DNA from: Pseudomonas sp. GM84
Lineage (GTDB): Bacteria; Pseudomonadota; Gammaproteobacteria; Pseudomonadales; Pseudomonadaceae
Assembly (NCBI RefSeq): GCF_000282535.1
Contig: NZ_AKJC01000089.1
Span: 1-57,530, forward strand
Length of the DNA stretch: 57,530 nucleotides
Direction: 5' to 3'
The notes under the pieces were generated by a model. That model was not told the DNA's origin. It searched no databases and saw nothing but the letters and a program-made list of their open reading frames with translations. Position numbers and translations under genes: made by a program. Numbering within the stretch: position 1 is the stretch's first letter; every line of letters starts with the position of its first letter. Positions 23,868-34,688 of the stretch are shown one piece after another.

Positions 23868-25412
23868 ATGCAGCAACTCAATCCTTCCGAAATTAGTGAA
23901 ATCATCAAGGGCCGCATCGACAACCTCGATGTGAGCTCCCAAGCCCGTAACGAAGGTACCGTCGTTTCGGTTTCCGACGGTATCGTGCGGATCCACGGTC
24001 TGGCCGACGTAATGTACGGCGAAATGATCGAGTTCCCGGGCGGCGTCTACGGCATGGCACTGAACCTGGAGCAAGACTCCGTAGGTGCAGTGATCCTGGG
24101 TGCCTATGACACCCTCGCCGAAGGCATGAGCGCCAAGTGCACCGGCCGCATCCTGGAAGTTCCGGTTGGTAAGGAACTGCTGGGTCGCGTCGTCGACGCA
24201 CTGGGCAACCCGATCGACGGCAAAGGTCCCCTGGGCAACACCCAGACCGACGCGGTCGAGAAAGTAGCTCCAGGCGTGATCTGGCGTAAGTCGGTAGACC
24301 AGCCTGTACAGACTGGCTACAAGTCCGTTGACGCCATGATCCCTGTCGGCCGTGGCCAGCGTGAGCTGATCATCGGTGACCGTCAGATCGGCAAGACCGC
24401 CATGGCCATCGACGCCATCATCAACCAGAAAGACTCCGGTATTTTCTGTGTGTATGTTGCTGTCGGCCAGAAGCGTTCCACCGTTGCCAACATCGTTCGC
24501 AAGCTGGAAGAAAACGGCGCCCTGGCCAACACCATCGTGGTTGTTGCCAGTGCTTCGGAATCCGCCGCACTGCAATTCCTGGCGCCATACGCCGGTTGCA
24601 CCATGGGCGAGTTCTTCCGTGACCGCGGTGAAGACGCGCTGATCGTTTACGATGACCTGTCCAAGCAGGCCGTTGCCTACCGTCAGATCTCCCTGCTGCT
24701 GCGCCGTCCACCAGGACGTGAAGCGTACCCAGGCGACGTGTTCTATCTCCACTCCCGTCTGCTGGAGCGTGCATCGCGCGTTTCGGAAGAGTACGTCGAG
24801 AAGTTCACCAACGGCGCAGTGACTGGCAAAACCGGTTCCCTGACCGCTCTGCCGATCATCGAAACCCAGGCTGGCGACGTTTCCGCGTTCGTTCCGACCA
24901 ACGTGATTTCCATCACCGACGGTCAGATCTTCCTGGAATCGGCCATGTTCAACTCGGGCATCCGCCCTGCAGTGAACGCCGGTGTTTCGGTATCCCGCGT
25001 AGGTGGTGCCGCTCAGACCAAGATCATCAAGAAGCTGTCCGGTGGTATTCGTACCGCGCTGGCTCAGTACCGTGAACTGGCTGCATTCGCCCAGTTCGCT
25101 TCCGATCTGGACGAAGCGACCCGCAAGCAGCTGGAGCATGGTCAGCGCGTAACCGAGCTGATGAAGCAGAAGCAGTACGCGCCAATGTCCATCGCGGACA
25201 TGGCCCTGTCGCTGTACGCCGCTGAGCGTGGTTTCCTGACTGACGTAGAAGTCTCCAAGATCGGCAGCTTCGAGCAAGCACTGATCGCCTTCTTCAACCG
25301 TGATTACGCCGAACTGTTGGCGAAGATCAACGTGAAGGGTGACTTCAACGACGAAATCGACGCAGGCCTGAAAGCCGGTATCGAGAAGTTCAAGGCCACC
25401 CAGACCTGGTAA
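23868..25412 (+). CDS. atpA: ATP synthase F1 subunit alpha
   Basis: A 514-residue regulatory nucleotide-binding subunit. Walker A GDRQIGKT lies near 170-177; the C-terminal third carries the alpha/beta signature ([14 protein letters not shown]). It forms the catalytic hexamer with AtpD. A GC-rich hairpin separates it from atpG. Confidence 0.98.
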   Translation: MQQLNPSEISEIIKGRIDNLDVSSQARNEGTVVSVSDGIVRIHGLADVMYGEMIEFPGGVYGMALNLEQDSVGAVILGAYDTLAEGMSAKCTGRILEVPVGKELLGRVVDALGNPIDGKGPLGNTQTDAVEKVAPGVIWRKSVDQPVQTGYKSVDAMIPVGRGQRELIIGDRQIGKTAMAIDAIINQKDSGIFCVYVAVGQKRSTVANIVRKLEENGALANTIVVVASASESAALQFLAPYAGCTMGEFFRDRGEDALIVYDDLSKQAVAYRQISLLLRRPPGREAYPGDVFYLHSRLLERASRVSEEYVEKFTNGAVTGKTGSLTALPIIETQAGDVSAFVPTNVISITDGQIFLESAMFNSGIRPAVNAGVSVSRVGGAAQTKIIKKLSGGIRTALAQYRELAAFAQFASDLDEATRKQLEHGQRVTELMKQKQYAPMSIADMALSLYAAERGFLTDVEVSKIGSFEQALIAFFNRDYAELLAKINVKGDFNDEIDAGLKAGIEKFKATQTW

Positions 25413-25417
25413 GCCGC

Positions 25418-25439
25418 AGCGGGGGCTCAGGCCCCCGCT
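25418..25439 (+). other. Intercistronic hairpin atpA-atpG
   Basis: AGCGGGGGC, loop TCAG, GCCCCCGCT: perfect nine-base arms with no T-tract. Probably affects mRNA stability or differential expression. Confidence 0.6.
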
Positions 25440-25460
25440 TGCTAACCTGATAGGTGATAC

Positions 25461-26321
25461 ATGGCAGGCGCAAAAGAGATTCGCAGTAAGATTGCGAGCA
25501 TCAAAAGCACGCAAAAAATTACCAGCGCCATGGAGAAAGTGGCGGTCAGCAAGATGCGCAGAGCTCAAATGCGCATGGCTGCTAGCCGTCCTTACGCGGA
25601 GCGTATCCGCCAGGTGATCGGTCATCTGGCCAACGCCAACCCGGAATATCGCCACCCGTTTATGATCGAGCGCCCTGTAAAGCGTACCGGTTATATCGTG
25701 GTGAGCAGTGACCGTGGTCTGTGCGGTGGCTTGAACACCAACCTGTTCAAGGCCCTGGTCAAGGACATGAACGTCAACCGCGAACAGGGCGTCGAAATCG
25801 ACCTGTGCGTGATCGGCAGCAAGGGTGCGACTTTCTTCCGCATCTTTGGCGGCAACGTCGTAGCCGCGATCAGCCAACTGGGCGAAGAGCCATCGATCAA
25901 TGATCTGATCGGCTCCGTCAAAGTGATGCTGGACGCCTACCTGGACGGCCGTATCGATCGCCTCTCCGTGGTGTCGAACAAGTTCATCAATACCATGACC
26001 CAACAACCGACGGTCGAGCAATTGGTACCGTTGGTGGCAACCCCGGATCAGGATCTCAAGCATCACTGGGATTACCTGTACGAACCCGACGCAAAAGAGC
26101 TGCTGGACGGCTTGATGGTGCGTTACGTGGAGTCGCAGGTGTACCAGGCGGTGGTCGAGAACAACGCTGCTGAACAAGCGGCCCGGATGATCGCCATGAA
26201 GAACGCCACAGACAACGCCGGTGATTTGATCAAAGAGCTTCAGTTGATCTACAACAAGGCGCGTCAGGCTGCGATCACCCAGGAGATCTCGGAAATCGTC
26301 GGCGGCGCTGCCGCGGTTTAA
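25461..26321 (+). CDS. atpG: ATP synthase F1 subunit gamma
   Basis: A 286-residue central rotor shaft. The N-terminal [29 protein letters not shown] and C-terminal [20 protein letters not shown] helices form the coiled coil inside the hexamer; [11 protein letters not shown] marks the middle domain. Confidence 0.97.
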   Translation: MAGAKEIRSKIASIKSTQKITSAMEKVAVSKMRRAQMRMAASRPYAERIRQVIGHLANANPEYRHPFMIERPVKRTGYIVVSSDRGLCGGLNTNLFKALVKDMNVNREQGVEIDLCVIGSKGATFFRIFGGNVVAAISQLGEEPSINDLIGSVKVMLDAYLDGRIDRLSVVSNKFINTMTQQPTVEQLVPLVATPDQDLKHHWDYLYEPDAKELLDGLMVRYVESQVYQAVVENNAAEQAARMIAMKNATDNAGDLIKELQLIYNKARQAAITQEISEIVGGAAAV

Positions 26322-27725
<1,404 letters not shown>

Positions 27726-27730
27726 TTCCT

Positions 27731-27748
27731 GCGCCCCGCAAGGGGCGC
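27731..27748 (+). other. Intercistronic hairpin atpD-atpC
   Basis: GCGCCCC, loop GCAA, GGGGCGC: seven-base perfect arms with a GNRA tetraloop, five bases after the atpD stop. Confidence 0.6.
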
Positions 27749-27768
27749 TATCAGGTTGAGGCAAGCAG

Positions 27769-28188
27769 ATGGCTATGACAGTCCATTGCGATATCGTCAG
27801 CGCGGAAGGAGAGATCTTCTCCGGCCTGGTCGAGATGGTGGTTGCGCACGGTAACCTGGGTGATCTTGGTATCGCTCCAGGCCACGCGCCGCTGATCACC
27901 AATCTGAAGCCAGGTCCGATCACGCTGACCAAGCAGGGTGGCGCCCAAGAGGTGTTCTACATCTCTGGTGGTTTCCTCGAGGTTCAGCCGAACATGGTCA
28001 AGGTGCTTGCCGATACCGTGCAACGTGCTGGAGACCTGGATGAAGCTCAGGCTCAGGAAGCCCTCAAGGCTGCCGAGAACGCCCTGAATCTGAAAGGCGC
28101 GGACTTCGACTACGGCGCCGCCGCCGCACGTCTGGCCGAGGCTGCAGCTCAGCTGCGCACCGTCCAGCAAATGCGCCGGGGCAAGTAA
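27769..28188 (+). CDS. atpC: ATP synthase F1 subunit epsilon
   Basis: A 139-residue inhibitory rotor subunit. The N-terminal beta domain has [14 protein letters not shown]; a C-terminal helical pair follows. ATG 27769 (MAMTVHCD) gives the P. putida length; ATG 27775 is an alternative. Last gene of the operon; a terminator follows. Confidence 0.96.
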   Translation: MAMTVHCDIVSAEGEIFSGLVEMVVAHGNLGDLGIAPGHAPLITNLKPGPITLTKQGGAQEVFYISGGFLEVQPNMVKVLADTVQRAGDLDEAQAQEALKAAENALNLKGADFDYGAAAARLAEAAAQLRTVQQMRRGK

Positions 28189-28224
28189 TCGGCCGACGGC
28201 TGATCACTTCCGTAGCGATTGAGT

Positions 28225-28256
28225 AAAAGGGTAGCCTCGGCTACCCTTTTTCTTTT
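28225..28256 (+). terminator. Rho-independent terminator of the atp operon
   Basis: AAAAGGGTAGCC and GGCTACCCTTTT with a very short loop, then a further T-run: 12-base arms. Confidence 0.92.
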
Positions 28257-28310
28257 TCCGATTTTCCCTCCCGGTCATTTCACTGACCACCCAGGATTGG
28301 TAGCCAGTCA

Positions 28311-29678
28311 ATGTCACTCGATATCGTTATTCTCGCCGCCGGCCAAGGTACCCGCATGCGCTCGGCGCTGCCCAAGGTGCTCCACCCGGTAGCTGGCAAC
28401 TCCATGCTTGGCCATGTTATCCACAGCGCACGTCAGCTTCAGCCTCAAGGTATCCACGTGGTCATTGGCCACGGTGCCGAGTTGGTACGTGAGCGCCTGG
28501 CCGCCGACGACCTCAACTTCGTCATGCAGGACAAGCAGCTGGGCACAGGCCATGCCGTTGCCCAGGCGCTGCCGGCCATTACCGCCGACACAGTGCTGGT
28601 GCTTTACGGCGATGTTCCGCTGATCGAGGTGGAAACCTTGCAACGCCTGCTGGCGAAGGTCAGTGACACCCAGCTGGGTCTGCTCACCGTCACGCTGCAG
28701 GATCCGACCGGCTACGGCCGCATTGTGCGTGATGGCGCCGGGCAGGTAACGGCGATCGTCGAGCACAAGGACGCCAGCGAAGCGCAGAAGGCTATCAAGG
28801 AAGGCAACACCGGCATCCTCGCCCTGCCTGCCGCGCGCCTGGCCGACTGGATGGGCCGCTTGTCGAACAACAATGCCCAAGGCGAGTACTACCTCACCGA
28901 CGTCATCGCCATGGCTGTCGCCGATGGCCTGGTGGTTGCTACCGAACAGCCGCACGACCCGATGGAAGTGCAGGGCGCCAACGACCGCCGCCAGCTGTCC
29001 GAACTCGAGCGCCACTACCAACTGCGTGAAGGCCGCCGCCTGATGGCCCAGGGTGTCACGTTGCGGGACCCTGCGCGCTTCGACGTGCGTGGTGAAGTCA
29101 CCGTGGGTCGCGATGTGCTGATCGATATCAACGTGATCCTCGAAGGCAAGGTGGTGATCGAGGACGACGTACAGATCGGCCCCAACTGCGTGATCAAGGA
29201 CAGCACCCTGCGCAAAGGCGTGGTGGTCAAGGCCAACAGCCATATCGAAGGCGCGGTGATGGGGGAAGGCAGCGATGCCGGTCCGTTCGCTCGCTTGCGC
29301 CCGGGCAGCGTGCTCGATGCCAAGGCCCATGTGGGCAACTTCGTCGAACTGAAGAACGCGCACTTGGGCGAAGGGGCCAAGGCTGGCCATCTCACCTACC
29401 TGGGCGATGCAGAAGTCGGCGCACGTACCAACATCGGTGCTGGCACCATCACCTGCAACTACGACGGGGCCAACAAGTTCAAGACCGTTATGGGTGAAGA
29501 CGTGTTCATCGGTTCCAACAACTCGTTGGTGGCGCCTGTGGATATCAAGGATGGTGCGACGACGGCGGCCGGGTCGACTATTACCCAGACCGTTGAAGCG
29601 GGTGACCTGGCGGTGGCGCGTGCGCGCCAGCGCAATATCTCGGGGTGGAAACGCCCGGAGAAAATCAAGAAGAGCTGA
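28311..29678 (+). CDS. glmU: Bifunctional UDP-GlcNAc pyrophosphorylase / GlcN-1-P acetyltransferase
   Basis: A 455-residue enzyme making UDP-N-acetylglucosamine for peptidoglycan and LPS. The N-terminal uridyltransferase has [11 protein letters not shown] at about 8-18; the C-terminal half is a left-handed beta helix of hexapeptide repeats (GPNCVIKD onward) with the active-site region THLG-like [14 protein letters not shown] and NYDG. It has its own terminator. glmS, two genes on, makes an upstream intermediate. Confidence 0.97.
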   Translation: MSLDIVILAAGQGTRMRSALPKVLHPVAGNSMLGHVIHSARQLQPQGIHVVIGHGAELVRERLAADDLNFVMQDKQLGTGHAVAQALPAITADTVLVLYGDVPLIEVETLQRLLAKVSDTQLGLLTVTLQDPTGYGRIVRDGAGQVTAIVEHKDASEAQKAIKEGNTGILALPAARLADWMGRLSNNNAQGEYYLTDVIAMAVADGLVVATEQPHDPMEVQGANDRRQLSELERHYQLREGRRLMAQGVTLRDPARFDVRGEVTVGRDVLIDINVILEGKVVIEDDVQIGPNCVIKDSTLRKGVVVKANSHIEGAVMGEGSDAGPFARLRPGSVLDAKAHVGNFVELKNAHLGEGAKAGHLTYLGDAEVGARTNIGAGTITCNYDGANKFKTVMGEDVFIGSNNSLVAPVDIKDGATTAAGSTITQTVEAGDLAVARARQRNISGWKRPEKIKKS

Positions 29679-29706
29679 GTTATACACAGCTGATTCGATT
29701 AGAGAG

Positions 29707-29738
29707 AAGCCGACCTATGAATATAGGTCGGCTTTTTT
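29707..29738 (+). terminator. Rho-independent terminator after glmU
   Basis: AAGCCGACCTAT, loop GAAT, ATAGGTCGGCTT, with six T residues: 12-base perfect arms. Confidence 0.92.
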
Positions 29739-29750
29739 ATTGCTTGCGCG

Positions 29751-29847
29751 GGCCCTATCGCCGGCAAGCCGGCTCCCACAGAAATTCCCTGAGGCTTCCA
29801 GACCTGTGCAGATCCATGTGGGAGCCGGCTTGCCGGCGATAGGGCCA
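29751..29847. repeat. Pair of inverted REP elements
   Basis: Two near-identical units in opposite orientation, 29751-29780 and 29817-29847, each with the GCCGGCAAGCCGGC core, CTCCCACA/TGTGGGGAG flank and ATAGGGCC end. The second has one extra G. Such pairs are typical P. putida intergenic REP elements. Confidence 0.88.
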
Positions 29848-29924
29848 GAGCAGGCAAACATTATCCACAGGTCATCGCCAGCTTGACGAAACCTTCATCT
29901 TAGGTTTTGATTGCAACCATTATC

Positions 29925-29937
29925 TTTCGAATCGAAA
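29925..29937. promoter_or_regulatory. Candidate DeoR-family operator
   Basis: TTTCGA-A-TCGAAA, a 13-base dyad 11 bases before the regulator's ATG. Related TTTCG-type dyads are known DeoR/GlpR-family operators; autoregulation is inferred. Confidence 0.45.
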
Positions 29938-29948
29938 CTTAAGCGCCA

Positions 29949-30725
29949 ATGTCGAAACGAAACACCCCCCAACGCCGCCACAACATCCTGGCCATGCTCA
30001 GCGAGCAGGGTGAGGTCAGTGTGGATGCGCTTGCCAAGCGATTCGAAACATCGGAAGTGACGATCCGCAAGGATCTGGCTGCACTCGAAGCCAATGGCCT
30101 GTTGCTGCGTCGTTATGGCGGCGCGGTACCCGTGCCGCAGGAAATGCTCGGTGAGTCCGCCCAGCCCGTGTCTGCCTACAAGAAGGCCATTGCCCGTGCT
30201 GCCGTCGGGCGCATCCGCGAGCACGCACGCATCATCATCGACAGCGGCAGCACCACGGCCGCCATGATTCCGGAACTGGGCCGCCAGCCGGGCCTGGTGG
30301 TGATGACCAATTCACTGAACGTGGCGCGCGCCATCAGCGAACTCGAACACGAGCCCGTGCTGCTGATGACCGGCGGCACCTGGGATCCTCACTCCGAGTC
30401 GTTCCAGGGCCAGGTCGCGGAGCAGGTACTACGCTCTTACGATTTCGACCAGCTGTTCATTGGTGCCGATGGCATCGACCTTACCCGCGGCACGACCACC
30501 TTCAATGAACTGCTCGGCCTGAGCCGGGTGATGGCCGAAGTGGCCCGTGAAGTGATCGTGATGGTCGAGTCCGACAAGGTCGGGCGCAAGATCCCCAACC
30601 TCGAGCTGCCCTGGGGCAGCGTGCACACCCTCATTACAGACGAACGCCTGCCCGCAGAGGCACGCGAACATATTCAAGCCCGCGGCATCAACCTGATCTG
30701 TGCCGCGATCAGCCAGGAGCAATAA
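29949..30725 (+). CDS. DeoR/GlpR family regulator linked to glmS
   Basis: A 258-residue regulator. The N-terminal helix-turn-helix carries the family pattern [39 protein letters not shown]; the C-terminal sensor has the DeoR sugar-phosphate motif [10 protein letters not shown] and [14 protein letters not shown]. It ends two bases before glmS, so it is cotranscribed and may sense an amino-sugar phosphate and control glmS. Effector is inferred. Confidence 0.88.
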   Translation: MSKRNTPQRRHNILAMLSEQGEVSVDALAKRFETSEVTIRKDLAALEANGLLLRRYGGAVPVPQEMLGESAQPVSAYKKAIARAAVGRIREHARIIIDSGSTTAAMIPELGRQPGLVVMTNSLNVARAISELEHEPVLLMTGGTWDPHSESFQGQVAEQVLRSYDFDQLFIGADGIDLTRGTTTFNELLGLSRVMAEVAREVIVMVESDKVGRKIPNLELPWGSVHTLITDERLPAEAREHIQARGINLICAAISQEQ

Positions 30726-30727
30726 TC

Positions 30728-32563
30728 ATGTGTGGAATCGTTGGTGCCGTAGCCGAACGCAATATCACCGCAATCCTCATCGAAGGCCTCAAGCGTCTTG
30801 AGTACCGTGGCTATGACAGCGCCGGCCTGGCGGTCTACACCCAGCAGGGCGAACTGCAGCGCCTGCGCCGCATCGGCAAGGTCGCCGAGCTGGAAGCTGC
30901 CAATGCCGCCGAGCCGCTGGTTGGCCAACTGGGTATTGCCCACACTCGCTGGGCCACCCATGGCGCGCCGACCGAAGGCAATGCCCACCCGCACTTCTCG
31001 GGCAACGAAGTGGCGGTGGTGCACAACGGCATCATCGAAAACCACGAAGAGCTGCGTGAAGAGCTCAAAGGCCTGGGTTATGTGTTCGCCTCGCAGACCG
31101 ACACCGAGGTTATCGTCCACCTCATCCACCACACCCTGAAGACCATCCCGGACCTGGCCGACGCCCTCAAGGCCGCGATCAAGCGCCTGCATGGCGCCTA
31201 TGGCCTGGCGCTGGTCAGCGTCAAACAGCCTGATCGCCTGGTGGCCGCGCGCAGTGGCAGCCCGCTGGTAATCGGCCTGGGCCTTGGCGAGAACTTCCTG
31301 GCGTCCGACCAATTGGCCCTGCGTCAGGTCACCGACCGCTTCATGTACCTGGAAGAGGGCGATATCGCCGAGATCCGCCGCGACCATGTGAAGATCTGGG
31401 ACCAGGCCGGCAATGCCGTGCAGCGTGAAACCGTGCAGTACCACGAAGGTGCCGAAGCGGCCGACAAGGGTACCTACCGCCACTTCATGCTCAAGGAAAT
31501 CCACGAGCAGCCGACCGTGGTCCAGCGCACCCTGGAAGGCCGCCTGGGCAAGGACCACGTGATGGTCCAGGCTTTCGGCCCACAAGCCGCCGAGCTGTTC
31601 GCCAAAGTGCGCAATGTGCAGATCGTCGCTTGTGGTACCAGCTACCATGCCGGCATGGTCGCCCGCTATTGGCTGGAGAGCCTGGCGGGTATTCCTTGCC
31701 AGGTCGAAGTGGCCAGCGAATTCCGCTACCGCAAGGTCGTGGTGCAGCCAGACACCCTGTTCGTGTCGATCTCTCAGTCGGGCGAAACCGCCGACACCCT
31801 GGCTGCCCTGCGCAACGCCAAGGAGCTTGGCTTCCTGGGCAGCCTGGCGATCTGCAACGTTGGCATCAGCTCGCTGGTGCGTGAATCCGACCTGACCCTG
31901 CTGACCCTGGCCGGCCCGGAAATCGGCGTGGCCTCGACCAAGGCGTTCACCACCCAGCTGGTATCGCTGATGCTGCTGACGCTGGCCCTGGGCCAGGTGC
32001 GCGGTACCCTGGAAGCCGGCGTCGAAGCCGAACTGGTCGAAGAGCTGCGTCGTCTGCCAGCTCGCCTGGGCGAAGCGCTGGCCATGGACGCTACCGTCGA
32101 GAAGATCGCCGAGCTGTTTGCCGACAAGCACCACACCCTGTTCCTCGGCCGTGGCGCCCAGTATCCGGTGGCCATGGAAGGTGCACTCAAGCTCAAGGAG
32201 ATTTCCTACATCCACGCTGAAGCCTACCCGGCAGGTGAGCTGAAGCATGGCCCGCTGGCGTTGGTGGATAACGACATGCCAGTAGTGACCGTTGCACCGA
32301 ACAACGAGTTGCTGGAGAAGCTCAAGTCGAACCTGCAGGAAGTTCGCGCACGCGGCGGCGAGCTGGTGGTGTTCGCTGACGAGCAGGCCGGCATGAGCAA
32401 TGGCGAGGGTACCCACGTGGTCAAGGTGCCGCACATCTCCGACGCCCTGGCTCCGATCCTGTACACCATTCCGCTGCAGCTGCTGTCGTACTACGTTGCC
32501 GTGCTCAAAGGTACCGACGTCGACCAGCCTCGTAACCTGGCGAAATCGGTGACTGTGGAGTAA
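30728..32563 (+). CDS. glmS: Glutamine--fructose-6-phosphate aminotransferase
   Basis: A 611-residue enzyme forming glucosamine-6-phosphate from fructose-6-phosphate and glutamine. MCGIVGAV exposes the catalytic cysteine after Met removal; the glutaminase domain (about 1-240) is followed by two SIS domains ([21 protein letters not shown]) and ends [13 protein letters not shown]. The 3' end of this gene is the standard target sequence for Tn7 TnsD. Confidence 0.97.
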   Translation: MCGIVGAVAERNITAILIEGLKRLEYRGYDSAGLAVYTQQGELQRLRRIGKVAELEAANAAEPLVGQLGIAHTRWATHGAPTEGNAHPHFSGNEVAVVHNGIIENHEELREELKGLGYVFASQTDTEVIVHLIHHTLKTIPDLADALKAAIKRLHGAYGLALVSVKQPDRLVAARSGSPLVIGLGLGENFLASDQLALRQVTDRFMYLEEGDIAEIRRDHVKIWDQAGNAVQRETVQYHEGAEAADKGTYRHFMLKEIHEQPTVVQRTLEGRLGKDHVMVQAFGPQAAELFAKVRNVQIVACGTSYHAGMVARYWLESLAGIPCQVEVASEFRYRKVVVQPDTLFVSISQSGETADTLAALRNAKELGFLGSLAICNVGISSLVRESDLTLLTLAGPEIGVASTKAFTTQLVSLMLLTLALGQVRGTLEAGVEAELVEELRRLPARLGEALAMDATVEKIAELFADKHHTLFLGRGAQYPVAMEGALKLKEISYIHAEAYPAGELKHGPLALVDNDMPVVTVAPNNELLEKLKSNLQEVRARGGELVVFADEQAGMSNGEGTHVVKVPHISDALAPILYTIPLQLLSYYVAVLKGTDVDQPRNLAKSVTVE

Positions 32564-32592
32564 GACTGGGCAGTTTCTGAAGGCCGTTGTTT
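32528..32592 (+). other. attTn7 region
   Basis: The conserved glmS 3' end is the TnsD-binding part of attTn7. Tn7 inserts about 25 bases after the stop, i.e. near 32588, where a TGT begins. Confidence 0.7.
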
Positions 32593-32660
32593 TTAGACCA
32601 TTAATACGGCATCAGGACAGTAATAACGGTCACAGGGGTGGTTATCCTCCCCTGTGACCG
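32588..32660. mobile_element. Possible Tn7-like transposon end remnant
   Basis: TGTTTTTAGACC starts exactly at the Tn7 insertion point. Two similar TAATA-CGG blocks (32602 and 32621 areas) follow, then an inverted repeat CGGTCACAGGGG (32627-32638) / CCCCTGTGACCG (32649-32660). No transposase gene and no second end with a matching 5-base duplication (GCCGT) is visible. Speculative. Confidence 0.35.
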
Positions 32661-33096
32661 GATCGCTCCACCACCTTCCTTGCTCACCTTCCGGTGACTG
32701 CGTCGTAGCTTGCCGCTCATGCAGCTGCGAATCCAACCCTCACGAATCCATGAGTTCGTACATTGAGCGCATCCGCTACTCAAGTTGGATGATCCCGGCA
32801 GAGTATGGTCATGGCTGACCGCTCGCCTTCCACTGAGTCTCATAACACTCGCCCTCTCGTCTGGCCCTTTTCAGCTTCGGTCACTTCAAGCCGAACGAGG
32901 CGTCATGACGCTCTCACAGACCGCGTTGGCGTCCCGAATGGTAGCCATTTGCCATATGTTCGTGTAAATTCCGGCGCGCGGCATATGGCAATTTGCCAGC
33001 GTCAGGAATCCAGCGGAAATAGACCATCACTAAAAAAGAGTAATGGTTTAGCGGGCCTGACTTTGAAAAAGCAAACACAATACAAGGAGTTCCGTA
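32661..33096. other. Long non-coding stretch after glmS
   Basis: No convincing gene. Short open frames on both strands lack recognisable motifs and ribosome-binding sites. An inverted repeat TTGCCATATG (32949-32958) / CATATGGCAA (32982-32991) lies about 105 bases before the next gene. Confidence 0.6.
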
Positions 33097-33417
33097 ATGA
33101 GTAATAACCTGAACCAGGCGCCGCAGGACAAGACTGCACTGTATGTTTACTTCCTGTATCTGGCAGGTCTCTTCATCCCTTTCACCGGGCTGATTGGTCT
33201 GATCATGGCGTATGTCAATAAAGGAAAAGATACCCTCACAGACTCTTACTATCAGCATCAGATCAGCACGTTCTGGTGGGGACTGCTCTGGCTGGTAATA
33301 GGTTCTGTCACGGCAGTATTCATTATTGGCTACTTCATCATTCTGGCGTGGGCCATCTGGATGATTATTCGCTGCGTCAAAGGTATCAAGGCATTCAACA
33401 GCGGCATTGCTGTGTAA
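33097..33417 (+). CDS. DUF4870-like small membrane protein
   Basis: A 106-residue protein starting after AAGGAGTTCCGTA, a strong ribosome-binding site. Three hydrophobic segments are visible (YVYFLYLAGLFIPFTGLIGLIMAY; FWWGLLWLVIGSVTAVFIIGYFI; AWAIWMIIRCVKGI). The FxYLxGLxxPFTGLIGLIMAYVNK pattern is that of DUF4870/Tic20-like proteins of unknown role. Lower GC than glmS suggests acquisition. The lipoprotein gene follows after 71 bases. Confidence 0.75.
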   Translation: MSNNLNQAPQDKTALYVYFLYLAGLFIPFTGLIGLIMAYVNKGKDTLTDSYYQHQISTFWWGLLWLVIGSVTAVFIIGYFIILAWAIWMIIRCVKGIKAFNSGIAV

Positions 33418-33488
33418 ATAGTTGTCTCTTGAGTAATGCAAAACCTCTGGGCAAATTCAAATAGCCCTTCAGCTAGACGGAACTAAGA

Positions 33489-34427
33489 ATGCTTCGTAAA
33501 AAATCACTGACTTTGGCCATCACGTTCGCGCTGTCCACGTCCCTGCTCTCTGGCTGTGGCGAAGAGCCTGAAAATTTTGCAGACAAGGATGGGAAATCCA
33601 TAGCTCAGCGCATGCAGGAAGAGTCCGAGCTTAAGCACAAGCAGCTTGAAGAAGAGGCCCAGAGAAAGCGAGAAGAGGCTTTCAAAGCTTCCATTGCCAT
33701 GCACGAAGCCAACAGCACCGTGCTGCCTGATTTGCCGGTGGCGGATGATTCAGCTTATTTGGACATCCATAAGCCGTGGATGCCGGGTAACCTTTACATC
33801 GCATTCAATGGCTTCAATGAATCAGACGAAACACTGATTGACGTATTACAAGTGTATACTCAGTACGACGGTTATCCCAAGGGTATCGCCGAACTGTCCA
33901 AGAAATACATGTTTGAAAAAGACGGCTTTGCCAAGATTGATCTTGCCAGGAACTTCAAGGAATTGATGGTTTCCGAGAGCAGTAAAATTAACGGTGTTCG
34001 CTACGTCAAGTTTGTAGTCAAACCAAAATTTGCTGAAATTGCGACTTACGACTTCAACCGCAAAGGCTTTAACCTGAGCCCGGACTTGTTCACCGACAAG
34101 CGTGATTTGACCGAGTCTGACAAGAAGGGCATGAACGTCGGCTCCAGTTTCCCGCCGGCACGCTCCTATTTCAATGGTGAGCCGATCAACTTGCACTATG
34201 GCTTTACCGAAGCCACTGCACTGCAATTTGTTCCGGTCGAAGATCAAGCGATCGCCCGCAAAATCGAAGCGGTTCGCACCGAGACCAGCGTTGTCATTTA
34301 TGGCTACCTGAAAAGCGTCGAGCATGCCGAGCGTGCTAAAGATAACGACCGCTATCTCAACATCAAGCCCCAGCGTGCTGACTTCGTTTCCCCCGCTGGC
34401 GAGGTGCTGTACAGCGTGACGCTATGA
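33489..34427 (+). CDS. Predicted lipoprotein of unknown function
   Basis: A 312-residue protein with a lipoprotein signal: MLRKKSLTLAITFALSTSLLSGCG, lipobox LSGC with Cys at 23. A Glu/Lys-rich coiled-coil-like segment (about 37-62) follows, then a mixed domain without a motif I can name (possibly DUF4852; low certainty). It should sit in the cell envelope. AT-richer codon use than neighbours and position after glmS suggest a transferred segment. It ends before a hairpin terminator. Confidence 0.75.
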   Translation: MLRKKSLTLAITFALSTSLLSGCGEEPENFADKDGKSIAQRMQEESELKHKQLEEEAQRKREEAFKASIAMHEANSTVLPDLPVADDSAYLDIHKPWMPGNLYIAFNGFNESDETLIDVLQVYTQYDGYPKGIAELSKKYMFEKDGFAKIDLARNFKELMVSESSKINGVRYVKFVVKPKFAEIATYDFNRKGFNLSPDLFTDKRDLTESDKKGMNVGSSFPPARSYFNGEPINLHYGFTEATALQFVPVEDQAIARKIEAVRTETSVVIYGYLKSVEHAERAKDNDRYLNIKPQRADFVSPAGEVLYSVTL

Positions 34428-34478
34428 TTGCTTGAATCGGAACTAACGATCTTTCCGAAAAGCATTGCTCCTCCCGCA

Positions 34479-34512
34479 AACAACAAGGGCGCCCTACGGC
34501 GCCCTTGTTGTT
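34479..34512 (+). terminator. Terminator after the lipoprotein gene
   Basis: AACAACAAGGGCGCC, loop CTAC, GGCGCCCTTGTTGTT: 15-base perfect arms. The arms contain short T-rich ends but no long U-tract. Confidence 0.75.
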
Positions 34513-34585
34513 CAACCTGTTGCTCCTGCGACAGGCGCCAGCCGCGTCTCCCATCCTGTTCTGACCCTCAGCGACCCTAGGTCGA

Positions 34586-34635
34586 TCATGAGAAATTCTA
34601 TAGTTGTGTGCAAAAAAAATGAGTTTGTCTCATGA
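34586..34635. promoter_or_regulatory. Inverted repeat in the metE leader
   Basis: TCATGAGA (34586-34593) and TCTCATGA (34628-34635) flank an A-run, 50-100 bases before metE. No cobalamin riboswitch core is recognisable. It could be a regulator site; a perfect MetR box is not seen. Confidence 0.35.
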
Positions 34636-34688
34636 GTACTGAATCCTGACAATTCCCTCATCGAATTCTTCGTTAGGGACAGAACATC

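Noticed and set aside
23709..26177. Long antisense open frame over atpA/atpG
   Set aside because: It is the complement of conserved genes in GC-rich DNA and has no recognisable domains. The same applies to long antisense frames over atpD, glmS, metE, yidC, mnmG, glmU and uvrD.
32601..32843. 80-codon minus-strand frame after glmS
   Set aside because: It spans the inverted repeat and putative transposon end, and shows no domain.
32805..33104. Open frame of 99 codons before the DUF4870-like gene
   Set aside because: No ribosome-binding site or known motif, and it runs into the start of the next gene. It could be a decayed element but cannot be supported.
34513..34688. Cobalamin riboswitch before metE
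   Set aside because: The leader is short and I cannot see a B12 box or the conserved core.
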